From: an uncultured Verrucomicrobiota bacterium
Lineage (GTDB): Bacteria > Verrucomicrobiota > Verrucomicrobiae > Opitutales > Opitutaceae
Length of the DNA stretch: 17,299 nt
Direction: 5' to 3'
Assembly: GCA_946482165.1 (NCBI GenBank)
Contig: CAMLQS010000074.1
Coordinates: forward strand, 1-17,299
Position 1 is the stretch's first letter, and every line of letters starts with the position of its first letter. Below, piece after piece: positions 1-7,088 of this stretch. Both the position numbers and the translations under genes were made by a program. Below the pieces are notes generated by a model, which did no database searches, had not been told where the DNA came from, and saw nothing but the letters and a program-made list of their open reading frames with translations.

Positions 1-35
1 TGGTCATTGGTCATTGGTCATTGGTCATTGGTCAT
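1..35. repeat. Heptamer tandem repeat (TGGTCAT)x5
   Basis: Five perfect head-to-tail copies of the 7-base unit TGGTCAT begin at the first base of the window, so the array may extend to the left. It ends with TCC and is followed at once by a hairpin. The unit length is not a multiple of three, so the array is unlikely to be coding, although an open frame runs through it into the downstream gene. A shorter relative of the same repeat occurs at 1912-1932. Confidence 0.95.
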
Positions 36-36
36 T

Positions 37-61
37 CCGCGAATCGCCCCGCGATTCGCGG
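37..61. repeat. Perfect hairpin after the heptamer array
   Basis: CCGCGAATCG (37-46) is the exact reverse complement of CGATTCGCGG (52-61), with a 5-base loop CCCCG. It lies about 45 bases before the start codon of the PpiD-like gene. No clean T-run follows, so it may be an imperfect terminator of an upstream gene, a leader structure, or part of the heptamer repeat element. Its role is inferred only. Confidence 0.75.
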
Positions 62-106
62 TTGCCTGCTTCTCTTTCACTCGCTCACGTTCCTCCTCTT
101 TCCCCC

Positions 107-1801
107 ATGATTTCTTGGATCCAACGCACCTTCCAGCACCACTTCAAGTGGCTCTTCCTCGCCCTGCTGGCTGTCGTCATCATCTCATTTGTCTTCATCA
201 CCAACGCCTCGTCCGGCCTTGGCAGCGGAGCCCAACCCAAGCTTCCTGATCGACCCTTCTTCGGCCTCAATCTCTCGCAGGCCGAAGACCAGCGCACCCT
301 CATCGGAGACGCCCAGCTCAGCCTCTTCCTTCGCCAGCCTGCCTACCAGCAGCCCAGCGAAGCGGAGATCCAGGAACACGCGCTCCAGCGGCACGCCGCC
401 CTTTATCTCGCGGACCAGATCAACCTGCCCGCGCCAGCGCCCGACTCTCCCGAGTTTGCCGCCTACATCCAGACGCTCGGCCGCTTCTCCGGCCCCGACG
501 GCAAATTCGACCCCAAGGCCTATTCCTCCTTCATCGATTCGCTGAAGACCAACCCCCGCCTCACCGAAGGAGACGTCGCCCGCGTGCTCCTCGATGACGT
601 GCGCGTCCAGACCTACGAGAAACTCCTCGGCGGCCCCGGATACGTCCTCGCCTCCGACCTCGCCGAACAGGTCGCCCGCCGCGACACCCGCTGGTCCCTC
701 GCCATCGCCGAGGTCGACGGCAAGGCATTCGCCCCGCGTATCGACACCTCGGATACCGCCCTTGCCTCTTGGTTCGAAGGCAACTCCCGCCGCTACGAGA
801 TCGGCCCCCGCGTCTCCGTGGCCGCCATCACCGTCCCCGCCGATCGCTTCGCCGATTCCGCCATGCTGACCGAGGCCGATGTCCGCGCCGCCTACGACTC
901 CAACCCCGCCCGCTATCCCGCTCCGCCCAAGCCCGCTTCCGACGGCAAGCCCGCCGCCGCCGCGCCCCAGGATGCCGACGTAAATTTCGCAGCCGTCCGC
1001 AGCCAGGTGGAGGCCGATCTTCGTAAACAGCGCGCCGAAAAGGCCGCCCTCGCCTTCGCCGACGACCTCGCCGTCAAGCTCCTCGAGCAACGCATCGCGC
1101 CGGACAAACTCTCCGGCTTTCTTGCCACCCAAAAGCTCGCCATTCAGGAACTCGGACCGGTGGGCGAAGGCTCCGTCCCCGCCGCCCTCGGTGGCAACGC
1201 CTCCGCGCAAGCGGCCGGCGAGGCGATTCGCCTGACCGCCGATCGCCCCTACTCCAATCCACTCCCGGTTCCCGCTGGCGCCGCCATCCTCGTTTGGCGT
1301 GAAAATATCGCTTCGCGCGTGCCCCCCCTCTCCGAAGTCCGCGAAAAGGCGCTCGCCGATTACCAAGCCGCCGAAAAGCGCCGCCTCTTCAACGAGGCCG
1401 GCCGCAAGCTTCGCGAAACCGTCGCCGCCTCGCTCGCCTCCGGCAAACCCTTTGCGGACGCCCTGAATACCGCCTCCGCGGAAGCCGGTCTCAAGGTCGA
1501 CATCAAGACCCCCGCTCCCTTCGCCCTTACCCAGCCGCCGCAAGACCTGAACTACTCGGCTTTCCAGGCCCTCGCCACCCTCAACCAAGGTCAGGTCAGC
1601 GACCTCATCCCCACCGGGGAAACTTCGGCGATTCTTGTGCATGCGCTCAAGAAAGACGTTCCCGCCTTCGACCCCGCGTCGCCCGCCGCCGCCGAAATGA
1701 AGCGCATGATGGCCCCCGCGCTCGCCGGCCGCAATGCTAGCGCCATCCTCTCGGCGCTGGCCCAGAACGAACTCGCCAAGTCCGCTCCCGCCACGGAGTA
1801 A
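107..1801 (+). CDS. PpiD/SurA-N-like membrane-anchored periplasmic chaperone
   Basis: A 564-residue protein. An N-terminal transmembrane anchor lies at about residues 13-32, preceded by a short basic, aromatic stretch, so most of the chain should be periplasmic. Residues about 124-175 (a GRFSGPDGKFD stretch, then a Y..F and an LLDDVRVQTYEKLL helix) resemble the SurA/PpiD N-terminal chaperone domain. The C-terminal half is Ala-rich and helical. A segment near residues 485-525 (LNQGQVSDLIPTGETSAILV) resembles the end of a parvulin fold, but I see no complete parvulin core, so isomerase activity is doubtful. The likely role is folding of secreted proteins at the inner membrane. I chose the ATG at 107 because it puts the membrane anchor at the N-terminus; the open frame reaches back to 14, through the heptamer repeat and hairpin. 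A strong terminator follows. Confidence 0.8.
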   Translation: MISWIQRTFQHHFKWLFLALLAVVIISFVFITNASSGLGSGAQPKLPDRPFFGLNLSQAEDQRTLIGDAQLSLFLRQPAYQQPSEAEIQEHALQRHAALYLADQINLPAPAPDSPEFAAYIQTLGRFSGPDGKFDPKAYSSFIDSLKTNPRLTEGDVARVLLDDVRVQTYEKLLGGPGYVLASDLAEQVARRDTRWSLAIAEVDGKAFAPRIDTSDTALASWFEGNSRRYEIGPRVSVAAITVPADRFADSAMLTEADVRAAYDSNPARYPAPPKPASDGKPAAAAPQDADVNFAAVRSQVEADLRKQRAEKAALAFADDLAVKLLEQRIAPDKLSGFLATQKLAIQELGPVGEGSVPAALGGNASAQAAGEAIRLTADRPYSNPLPVPAGAAILVWRENIASRVPPLSEVREKALADYQAAEKRRLFNEAGRKLRETVAASLASGKPFADALNTASAEAGLKVDIKTPAPFALTQPPQDLNYSAFQALATLNQGQVSDLIPTGETSAILVHALKKDVPAFDPASPAAAEMKRMMAPALAGRNASAILSALAQNELAKSAPATE

Positions 1802-1824
1802 ATGTAGCAGCACTCCGGTTTTCC

Positions 1825-1855
1825 GCCCCGGCCGCCTCGCGCGCCGGGGCTTTTT
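1825..1855 (+). terminator. Rho-independent terminator after the PpiD-like gene
   Basis: GCCCCGGC (1825-1832) pairs with GCCGGGGC (1843-1850) around a 10-base loop, followed directly by TTTTT. It lies about 25 bases after the stop codon at 1801 and should separate this gene from the downstream FmdB/TolC pair. Confidence 0.85.
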
Positions 1856-1911
1856 CTGGGCTTCATTCCGGCTTCTACTCTCTCGCGCTACCGAACATCC
1901 GCGTTCGACAT

Positions 1912-1932
1912 TGGTCATTGGACCTTGGTCAT
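1912..1932. repeat. Second heptamer array, TGGTCAT-TGGACCT-TGGTCAT
   Basis: Three 7-base units stand in tandem: two TGGTCAT copies flank a variant TGGACCT. As at the window start, the array ends in TCC and lies just upstream of a + strand gene, 17 bases before the GTG at 1950. This recurrence suggests a dispersed repeat family. Confidence 0.85.
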
Positions 1933-1949
1933 TCCTAGTTCCCCTATCC

Positions 1950-2198
1950 GTGCCCATCCAACGTTACGCTCCCGCCGCCGCCCCCTGCCGCCTTTGCGGC
2001 GAAGGCTTCGATCATCGGCAAAACCCGAAAGACGCCGACCTGACCGAGTGCCCGACCTGCGGCCAAGCCGTGAAACGTGCCGGCGTCCAAGCGGCAAACA
2101 CCCCGAAACTTCTCAAGCCGTTGTCCGTCTCCGACGCCAAATCCCTCGGCTTCTCCGTCTTCAAAAAAACCGCCTCCGGCGAATTCGAACGTCAATGA
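1950..2198 (+). CDS. FmdB-family small zinc-ribbon protein
   Basis: An 82-residue protein starting at a GTG that gives the family's typical MPI-x-x-Y opening. Two cysteine pairs, C13-x-x-C16 and C34-x-x-C37, sit around an LTECPTCG segment, as in FmdB-type putative regulatory zinc ribbons (usually MPIYEY..C..C...LTECP.CG). A C-terminal GFSVFKK patch also resembles that family. The molecular function of the family is not well established; zinc binding is inferred from the cysteines. The open frame continues upstream to 1734, but that part crosses the previous gene's 3' end and terminator, so I reject it. The stop codon overlaps the start of the TolC-like gene by ATGA, implying translational coupling. 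No clear Shine-Dalgarno sequence precedes the GTG. Confidence 0.82.
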   Translation: MPIQRYAPAAAPCRLCGEGFDHRQNPKDADLTECPTCGQAVKRAGVQAANTPKLLKPLSVSDAKSLGFSVFKKTASGEFERQ

Positions 2199-3859
2199 CC
2201 GCCTCGTCCCGCGCACTCCTCATCGCACTGCTTCCCTGCCTCGGAGGAACGTCTTCCAAGGCGGCCGATCCCGCTCCTGCGGTTCCGGCCGCCTTGGAAT
2301 CCGCGTCCGACGCCGTGCCGGAGACCGGCCTGACTTCGCTGCCTCCGCCCCCTCCCGATCCCGCCACCACACCCGCCGTGCAGGCTCCTCGCTCTCCCGT
2401 CGAGGACATCATGCAAGCCACGCCTCCGGCCACGCCTTACGCCGATCCGCTTACCCTCGAATCTGCGATCACCAAGGCCCTTGAGGCAAATTTCGACGTC
2501 CAGATTCAGCGCGTCACCGCGAAGTCCGCCGCCGAGGCCGAAGCGATCGCACGCTCCGATTACGATCCGACCGTAACCGCAAAGGCCACTACCAGCCAAA
2601 ACCAGTCCGTGGACACTCGTCCATCCGTCGACGCCAGCGGCGTCGTGGTCACCCCCGGCAACCGCCGCGACAACGACAACGCCGAGCTCAGTCTTAGCCA
2701 GAAAATCCCTCTCGGCACGGTGGTGACCGGCACAACCTCGCTCTATCGCAGCGATACCAATGACCCCAACCCCGGTTCGGTTGAACCCAACTACAGCTCG
2801 GGCGTAAGCATCTCCGTTCGGCAACCGCTTCTCAAAGGCGCCGGCGTGTCCATCAACAACGCCGCGCTTGAACGCGCCCGACTCGGCACCGAACGTGCGC
2901 GCGCCGACTTCGCCGCCCAAGTCTTCACCGTTGTCCGCGACATTGAAGTCGCCTACTCCAATCTCGCCTACGCGCGCGAGCAGGTCGGCATCCGCACCTT
3001 CTCCCTCGAAGTCCGCAAAAAACTCCTTGAGGAAAATCGCGCTCGCCGCGACACCGGCGTCGCGACCGATCTGGAGGTGCTCCAAGCCGAGGTCGGCGTC
3101 GCCACCGCAGCCCGCGACCTCCTCCTCGCCCGTCAGACCTCGCGTGATCGCGAGGACGAACTCCTTCAACTTCTCGGACACGAAACTTTCGAAAACCCCG
3201 TCGGCCCCGTCACGCTTCCGCCCGTGACCGCTCCCGCCGCGGACCTTGCCGCCAGTCTGGAGCGGGCCCGTGCCAATACCCCCGAATACTTCTCCGCCCT
3301 CGCGTCGATCCGTCAGCAGGATATCGACATCCGCACAGCCAAGAACAACCGGCTGCCGCAACTAGATCTCACCGCGAGGACCGGTTACTCCAACTCCGAC
3401 CGCGCCCTTCGCACCAGCAACTCCAACCTCTGGGATGGCGAGGGCTACAATTGGTCGGTGGAAGCTTCTCTGAACTTCCCTTGGGGCTTCCGCGAAGAGC
3501 GTGCCCGCGTCCGACAGGCGCGCGCCGGCCGTGAACGCGAAGAACTGCGTCTCTCTCAAGTCGAACAAAATATCCTCGTCAATGTCCGCAACGCCGTCCG
3601 CGCATTGGAGACCAGCGCCGAAAACCTCCGCCTCTCCTCCTTGACCGCCGAGCTCCGCGCCCGAGAATACGAGACCGAAAAAGCCCGCTACGACAGCGGC
3701 CTCTCCACCTTCCGGAGTGTGCAGGAAAGCCAGGACGACCTCGACCAAGCCCGTCTCGCCGAACTTCAGGCCAAGGTGAATCTGCGCGTATCCCAGGCAA
3801 ACCTGGACCGTCTCGAAGGCACCGCCGCCGACCGCTACCGGCTGACTCTGCTGCCCTGA
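2195..3859 (+). CDS. TolC-family outer-membrane efflux protein
   Basis: A 554-residue protein with a signal peptide at about residues 1-23 (hydrophobic LLIALLPCLGG, then an SKA-A cleavage site). A Pro/Ala-rich spacer runs to about residue 80. Two OEP-type repeats of long helices and short strands follow, starting near LTLESAITKALEANFDVQIQ, a hallmark of TolC/CusC-like proteins; the second begins near RARANTPEYFSALASIRQQD. Such proteins trimerise into an outer-membrane and periplasmic channel for RND/MFP or type I export systems. No inner-membrane pump or adaptor gene is in the window, so the partner is unknown. I chose the ATG at 2195 because it gives a signal peptide and overlaps the FmdB stop; the upstream extension to 1925 is Arg-rich frame shadow. 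The CysxGly in the signal region does not form a lipobox. Confidence 0.9.
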   Translation: MTASSRALLIALLPCLGGTSSKAADPAPAVPAALESASDAVPETGLTSLPPPPPDPATTPAVQAPRSPVEDIMQATPPATPYADPLTLESAITKALEANFDVQIQRVTAKSAAEAEAIARSDYDPTVTAKATTSQNQSVDTRPSVDASGVVVTPGNRRDNDNAELSLSQKIPLGTVVTGTTSLYRSDTNDPNPGSVEPNYSSGVSISVRQPLLKGAGVSINNAALERARLGTERARADFAAQVFTVVRDIEVAYSNLAYAREQVGIRTFSLEVRKKLLEENRARRDTGVATDLEVLQAEVGVATAARDLLLARQTSRDREDELLQLLGHETFENPVGPVTLPPVTAPAADLAASLERARANTPEYFSALASIRQQDIDIRTAKNNRLPQLDLTARTGYSNSDRALRTSNSNLWDGEGYNWSVEASLNFPWGFREERARVRQARAGREREELRLSQVEQNILVNVRNAVRALETSAENLRLSSLTAELRAREYETEKARYDSGLSTFRSVQESQDDLDQARLAELQAKVNLRVSQANLDRLEGTAADRYRLTLLP

Positions 3860-3917
3860 AAGGCAGGGATGAAACGCTGAAACCTAGGACCTGGGCAAAC
3901 CAAGGATGAGGGCGAAG

Positions 3918-4030
3918 ACCTGAAACCTGAAATTCAAAGCCGCCGAAAGTTCAGGCATCCGCCTTCAACCTCTCACCCTCCTTCAGCTTTCAATCCCAGT
4001 CCATCGCCCTTCCTCCGGTCTCAGGTCTCA
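3918..4030. repeat. Intergenic stretch with two further heptamer duplications
   Basis: The roughly 200-base gap between the TolC-like and zinc-ribbon genes has biased, repetitive composition. ACCTGAA occurs twice in tandem (3918-3931) and GGTCTCA twice in tandem (4017-4030), with related CTGAAACCT and TTCAGC fragments around them. The 7-base period matches the TGGTCAT arrays although the units differ. I see no ORF or clear promoter here. Confidence 0.7.
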
Positions 4031-4062
4031 GATCTCCGCCTTCCCCCTTCGCTCTCGTCCTC

Positions 4063-4341
4063 ATGCGTCCCCCCTCCGAGTGCCCCGTTTGCGGTGCCGC
4101 CGTGCCGCCCAAGGCCAAGGCTTGCCCCAATTGCGGGGCCGACGATCGCAGCGGCTGGAACGAGGATGACGCCCGCTACGACGGCCTCGACCTTCCCGAT
4201 TCCGCCTTCGAAGAAGACGACGCGCCCGCTCCGCGCCGCCACGCCCGCACTCCCACCGGCATACATCCGCTCTGGTGGTTCGTCGCCCTCGGCCTGCTGA
4301 TCGTCCTCGTGAAAAGCGTTCTCTGGCCGCTGCTCGGGTGA
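4063..4341 (+). CDS. Small zinc-ribbon protein with C-terminal membrane anchor
   Basis: A 92-residue protein. An N-terminal zinc ribbon carries C7-x-x-C10 and C21-x-x-C24 (CPVCG and CPNCG). An acidic, low-complexity linker covers about residues 33-58, and a single hydrophobic helix covers about 69-90 (WWFVALGLLIVLVKSVLW), ending two residues before the C-terminus. This suggests a tail-anchored protein with its ribbon in the cytoplasm. The specific function is unknown. It lies 76 bases before the dehydrogenase gene on the same strand and could be co-transcribed with it. Confidence 0.8.
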   Translation: MRPPSECPVCGAAVPPKAKACPNCGADDRSGWNEDDARYDGLDLPDSAFEEDDAPAPRRHARTPTGIHPLWWFVALGLLIVLVKSVLWPLLG

Positions 4342-4396
4342 GAAGCCGGCGACACGTTTACAGCTGCGCCGCCGGGAAAAGCGTCTAGACTCCGGC

Positions 4397-4412
4397 CGAG
4401 GACGAATCCTCG
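4397..4412 (+). promoter_or_regulatory. Short hairpin just before the dehydrogenase start
   Basis: CGAGGA (4397-4402) pairs perfectly with TCCTCG (4407-4412) around a CGAA tetraloop, ending five bases before the ATG at 4418. The GAGGA inside the stem is the only purine-rich, SD-like sequence near this start, and its spacing is longer than usual. The hairpin could mask or present it. The regulatory role is inferred. Confidence 0.4.
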
Positions 4413-4417
4413 CGCCC

Positions 4418-5695
4418 ATGTCCAAACTCCCAAGCGCCCCCGTCTACACCTCCGAGGTATATCTCATGGCTTGTCGGCAGTTCGACCGCGCCGCCGATGC
4501 CATCAACCTGCCCGAAAACATTCGCGACCGCACCAAGCACCCGCGTCGCTCCCTCGTCGTCTCGCTGCCCATCAAGCGCGACGACGGCTCCGTCTCGGTC
4601 TTCGAGGGTTACCGCGTCCAGCACAACCTCTCCACCGGCCCGGCCAAGGGCGGGGTGCGATTCCACCCGGACGTCACCCTTGGCGAAGTCGCCGCCCTGG
4701 CGATGTGGATGAGCTGGAAGACCGCCCTCGCCGGCCTGCCCTACGGCGGAGCCAAGGGCGGCGTCATCGTCGACCCGGCGAGACTCTCCGCCAACGAGCT
4801 CGAACGACTCTCCCGCCGCTACATGCAGGAGCTCATCCCGTTCATCGGACCGCACGTCGACGTGCCCGCGCCCGACCTCGGCACCAACGAGACCATGATG
4901 GGGTGGATGGTCGACACCTGGTCCAGCCACGTCGGCCGCCTCGAGCCCGCCGCCGTCACCGGCAAGCCGCTCTCGCTCGGCGGCTCCCAAGGCCGGCGCG
5001 AGGCCACCGGCGCCGGCGTCGCGTATCTGGTTTCCCGATACCGGGAGGATATGAAGATCCCGCTCCGCGACGCATCCGTCGCCATCCAAGGCTTCGGCAA
5101 CGTCGGCGGCGAGGCCGCCCGGGCCCTCGCCCGCCGCGGCGCGAGGATCATCGCGATTTCCGACTACACCGGAGGCTATTTCAACCCGCGCGGCATCGAC
5201 GTCGAAAAGGCGCTGTCCTGCGTCGCCGCCACCCGCAGTCTCGCCGACTTCGACGGAGGCGAGGCCATCACGAACGAACAACTGCTCACCCTCGAATGCA
5301 CCGCGCTCGTGCCCGCGGCCCTCGAACGAGTCATCACCTCGGAGATCGCCCCGCGCCTCCGTTGCCGTCTCCTCGCCGAGGCCGCCAACGGCCCCACCAC
5401 GTTCGAGGCCGATCGCTGGCTGGAAACCAACCGGCCCGACCTCGAGATCATTCCCGACATCCTTTGCAACGTCGGCGGCGTGATCGTCTCCTATTTCGAG
5501 TGGATCCAAAATCTGGAGAACTACTACTGGGCCCGCGACGAGGTGCTCGAAAAACTCTTCCGCCAGCTTGAACAAGCCCGCGAATACGTGGAGCGACAAC
5601 GCGAGCGCTATAAATTCAGCCGCCGGCTCGCCGCGCAAACCCTCGGTATTCAACGTGTCGCCGACGCCAAGCAGGCCCGCGGGCTGTTCCCCTGA
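4418..5695 (+). CDS. Glu/Leu/Phe/Val dehydrogenase, probably glutamate dehydrogenase
   Basis: A 425-residue protein, normal length for the hexameric family. It interconverts an amino acid and a 2-oxo acid plus ammonia with NAD(P). Three lysines, K77 (PAKGGVRF), K101 (MSWKTALAG) and K113 (LPYGGAKGGVIVDP, the family signature), have the same 24- and 12-residue spacing as K89, K113 and K125 of clostridial glutamate dehydrogenase. A Rossmann dinucleotide motif, GFGNVGGEAA, lies near residues 228-237. The C-terminal YFEWIQNLENYYW segment is typical of glutamate-type enzymes. Glutamate specificity is likely but unproven from sequence alone. It would link central carbon and nitrogen metabolism in the cytoplasm. 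Confidence 0.93.
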   Translation: MSKLPSAPVYTSEVYLMACRQFDRAADAINLPENIRDRTKHPRRSLVVSLPIKRDDGSVSVFEGYRVQHNLSTGPAKGGVRFHPDVTLGEVAALAMWMSWKTALAGLPYGGAKGGVIVDPARLSANELERLSRRYMQELIPFIGPHVDVPAPDLGTNETMMGWMVDTWSSHVGRLEPAAVTGKPLSLGGSQGRREATGAGVAYLVSRYREDMKIPLRDASVAIQGFGNVGGEAARALARRGARIIAISDYTGGYFNPRGIDVEKALSCVAATRSLADFDGGEAITNEQLLTLECTALVPAALERVITSEIAPRLRCRLLAEAANGPTTFEADRWLETNRPDLEIIPDILCNVGGVIVSYFEWIQNLENYYWARDEVLEKLFRQLEQAREYVERQRERYKFSRRLAAQTLGIQRVADAKQARGLFP

Positions 5696-5830
5696 AAATC
5701 ATTCAACACGACCGGAACCGATTCGCCTTCGCCATCTTCCGTTTTCGCTCTCCACGCGCAGCCTCGTGCATCCTGTTCTTCCGCCCTTTCCCCCTTTACT
5801 CGCCTGCCCCTCGGAAACAGCCTGCGCGAC

Positions 5831-6076
5831 ATGACCGCGATTTATGTTCCCGTTCTCGGTATTTTCGGCCTTAGCGGCGGCGAGCTGGCTATCGTCGCCG
5901 GTGTGATCGTGCTCCTCTTTGGCGCAACGAAACTCCCGCAGCTCGCCAAGGGCCTCGGCCAGTCGATGAAAGAATTCAAGAAGGCCGCCAAAGAAGGCGA
6001 AGAGGAAGACAAAGCCTCCTCCGAGACGAAAGTCGCCGCCAAGACCGGCGAGCCGTCCAAATCCGGCAACCACTGA
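5831..6076 (+). CDS. tatA: TatA/E-type twin-arginine translocase subunit
   Basis: An 81-residue protein with the complete TatA layout: a short N-terminal stretch, a single transmembrane helix (about 15-31, ending in the conserved FG at residues 30-31), a hinge, an amphipathic helix ([23 protein letters not shown], about 33-55) and a charged, low-complexity tail. TatA oligomerises to form the pore that moves folded twin-arginine precursors across the inner membrane. TatB and TatC are not in the window. It stands alone between the dehydrogenase gene (135-base gap, in which I see no clear promoter) and a strong terminator. Confidence 0.93.
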   Translation: MTAIYVPVLGIFGLSGGELAIVAGVIVLLFGATKLPQLAKGLGQSMKEFKKAAKEGEEEDKASSETKVAAKTGEPSKSGNH

Positions 6077-6109
6077 GCCTGTTCCATTTTCCGCCTTCAT
6101 CGGCGCCAT

Positions 6110-6140
6110 AAAAGCCCGGCCGATTTCGGCCGGGCTTTTT
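6110..6140 (+). terminator. Strong terminator after tatA, possibly bidirectional
   Basis: AAAGCCCGGCCG (6111-6122) pairs perfectly with CGGCCGGGCTTT (6127-6138) around an ATTT loop, with a T-run 3' and an A-run 5'. It lies 34 bases after the tatA stop. The flanking A- and T-runs mean it could also stop transcripts arriving on the minus strand from the lipoprotein gene. Confidence 0.93.
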
Positions 6141-6258
6141 ATTTCCCCCCTCACGATTCCGCGCGCCACCCCAGGGCGATGAACGCGCCGACGGGACGCC
6201 ACGCCAATCATCCCCTTTCGCAGTCCGCCGTAACCAACCCGATCAATGATCGCCACCT

Positions 6259-6304
6259 GTAGGCCGGGCCGGTCTGGGCGAGCCCGACCAGCGATCGGAC
6301 CTAC
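6259..6304. repeat. REP-like imperfect inverted repeat
   Basis: GTAGG (6259-6263) and CCTAC (6300-6304) bracket a GC-rich core with an inner hairpin, GGTC-T-GGGC / GCCC-GACC. The layout resembles short extragenic palindromes found between convergent genes. It lies beyond the ends of tatA and the minus-strand operon. Family membership cannot be shown from one copy. Confidence 0.5.
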
Positions 6305-6344
6305 ATACAAGCGGCGTTTTCACACGGTTGAATGCGAAATGACA

Positions 6345-6494
6345 TCAACTCTTGTCGACGAGCGCGAGCGTCGGAGCCGGATCGGGATCGACCGGAACCT
6401 CCTTCTCGCCCCAAAACTCCCCCCACTTGCGGCTGTGCTCCGCCCGTTTCGCCTGCCCCTGGGCCAGCCCCCCCCCGCGTCCCTCGCCTATCAC
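6345..6494 (-). CDS. Possible small hypothetical protein (49 aa)
   Basis: A GTG-started frame begins 16 bases after the stop of the DUF3574 lipoprotein on the same strand. The protein is hydrophilic, has a W-rich patch (KWGEFWGEKEVPVD) and no recognised domain. Codon use has the high third-position GC of neighbouring genes, and the sequence looks less like random frame shadow than most short ORFs here. No Shine-Dalgarno sequence is visible. It may be a real small operon member or the eroded tail of a longer gene. Confidence 0.35.
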   Translation of the reverse strand: MIGEGRGGGLAQGQAKRAEHSRKWGEFWGEKEVPVDPDPAPTLALVDKS

Positions 6495-6510
6495 GCGCGG
6501 TTTCGCCGGC

Positions 6511-6975
6511 TCAGAACCGCACGTCTGAAACACGCGTCTCCACCGCCGGCATCTGCTTCGCACCGGTGCGTGAGCGATACGCCTCGCGGATCGCGTCGAT
6601 GTCGCCGCGCTTGGCCGCACTGTCGGGATGCACGAGCACCAATACGCGGCATCGGCTGCGGACGACCTCGCCGCCTCGGTCCTGTCCTTCGCGGCGCTGC
6701 CCGTAGGCGTCGACCACGGTGAATCCTTCGGCGAAACGCGGCGTCACCTCCTCGTCCAGGAATACGCGCCAAGTGCCTTCCGCCGCGGCCAAACCGAGGC
6801 CCTCCGCGTCGTAAGGGGCAAAGTCGAAAAAGAGTTCGGTGCGCACCCAGGTCTCAGGCGTCGGCTCCGGCACGCCGACAAAGGGAACAGCCGGCGCGGC
6901 CGCCGGCTTCGGCGCGCTCTGACAGGCGGCGAACAGAGCGCAGGCGGCGACCGGAAAAACGAGCCGAAGCATCAT
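6511..6975 (-). CDS. DUF3574 putative lipoprotein
   Basis: About 154 residues. The N-terminus MMLRLVFPVAACALFAAC is a lipoprotein signal peptide with an LFAAC lipobox, and the mature chain would begin CQSAPKP. After a Pro/Ala linker comes a domain with TELFFDFAP, then FLDEEVTPRFAEGFTVVDAYGQ, then a VRSRCRVLVLVHPD strand and an AIREAYRSRTG helix; this order is that of DUF3574, whose function is unknown. An upstream ATG at 6987 would add four residues; I prefer 6975 because it leaves a normal short, basic n-region. It lies 113 bases after the threonine synthase stop on the same strand, so co-transcription is possible but not evident. Confidence 0.8.
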   Translation of the reverse strand: MMLRLVFPVAACALFAACQSAPKPAAAPAVPFVGVPEPTPETWVRTELFFDFAPYDAEGLGLAAAEGTWRVFLDEEVTPRFAEGFTVVDAYGQRREGQDRGGEVVRSRCRVLVLVHPDSAAKRGDIDAIREAYRSRTGAKQMPAVETRVSDVRF

Positions 6976-7088
6976 GCCCAGGATCATCTTCGCCGCGGCC
7001 CGCGCGTCAACGGCGCGCGCCACGGCGCAAGGACGACAGGCGCCGAACGCGACGGGAAATCCGGGCGTCGGGCGATGTGCCCGCGTCC

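Larger units (their letters stand above)
6141..6510. other. Intergenic region between tatA and the lipoprotein gene
   Basis: These 370 bases lie between convergent genes. They contain an imperfect REP-like inverted repeat (6259-6304) and a possible small minus-strand ORF (6345-6494), both listed separately. I see nothing else recognisable in 6141-6258 or 6305-6344. Confidence 0.6.

Noticed and set aside
1..36. The heptamer array as a CRISPR array
   Set aside because: The units are 7 bases with no spacers.
185..1957. A 590-residue minus-strand open frame opposite the PpiD-like gene
   Set aside because: It is Gly/Glu-rich with no domain signal and lies antisense to a gene with a clear membrane anchor and family motifs. 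Long antisense frames are expected in such GC-rich DNA.
2192..3361. A 389-residue minus-strand open frame opposite the TolC-like gene
   Set aside because: It is low-complexity and Gly-rich with no motif, and lies opposite a convincing TolC-family protein.
4385..5653. A 422-residue minus-strand frame and an Arg-rich + strand frame (4471-5571) over the dehydrogenase
   Set aside because: Both are frame shadows of a gene with intact catalytic lysines and NAD-binding motif.
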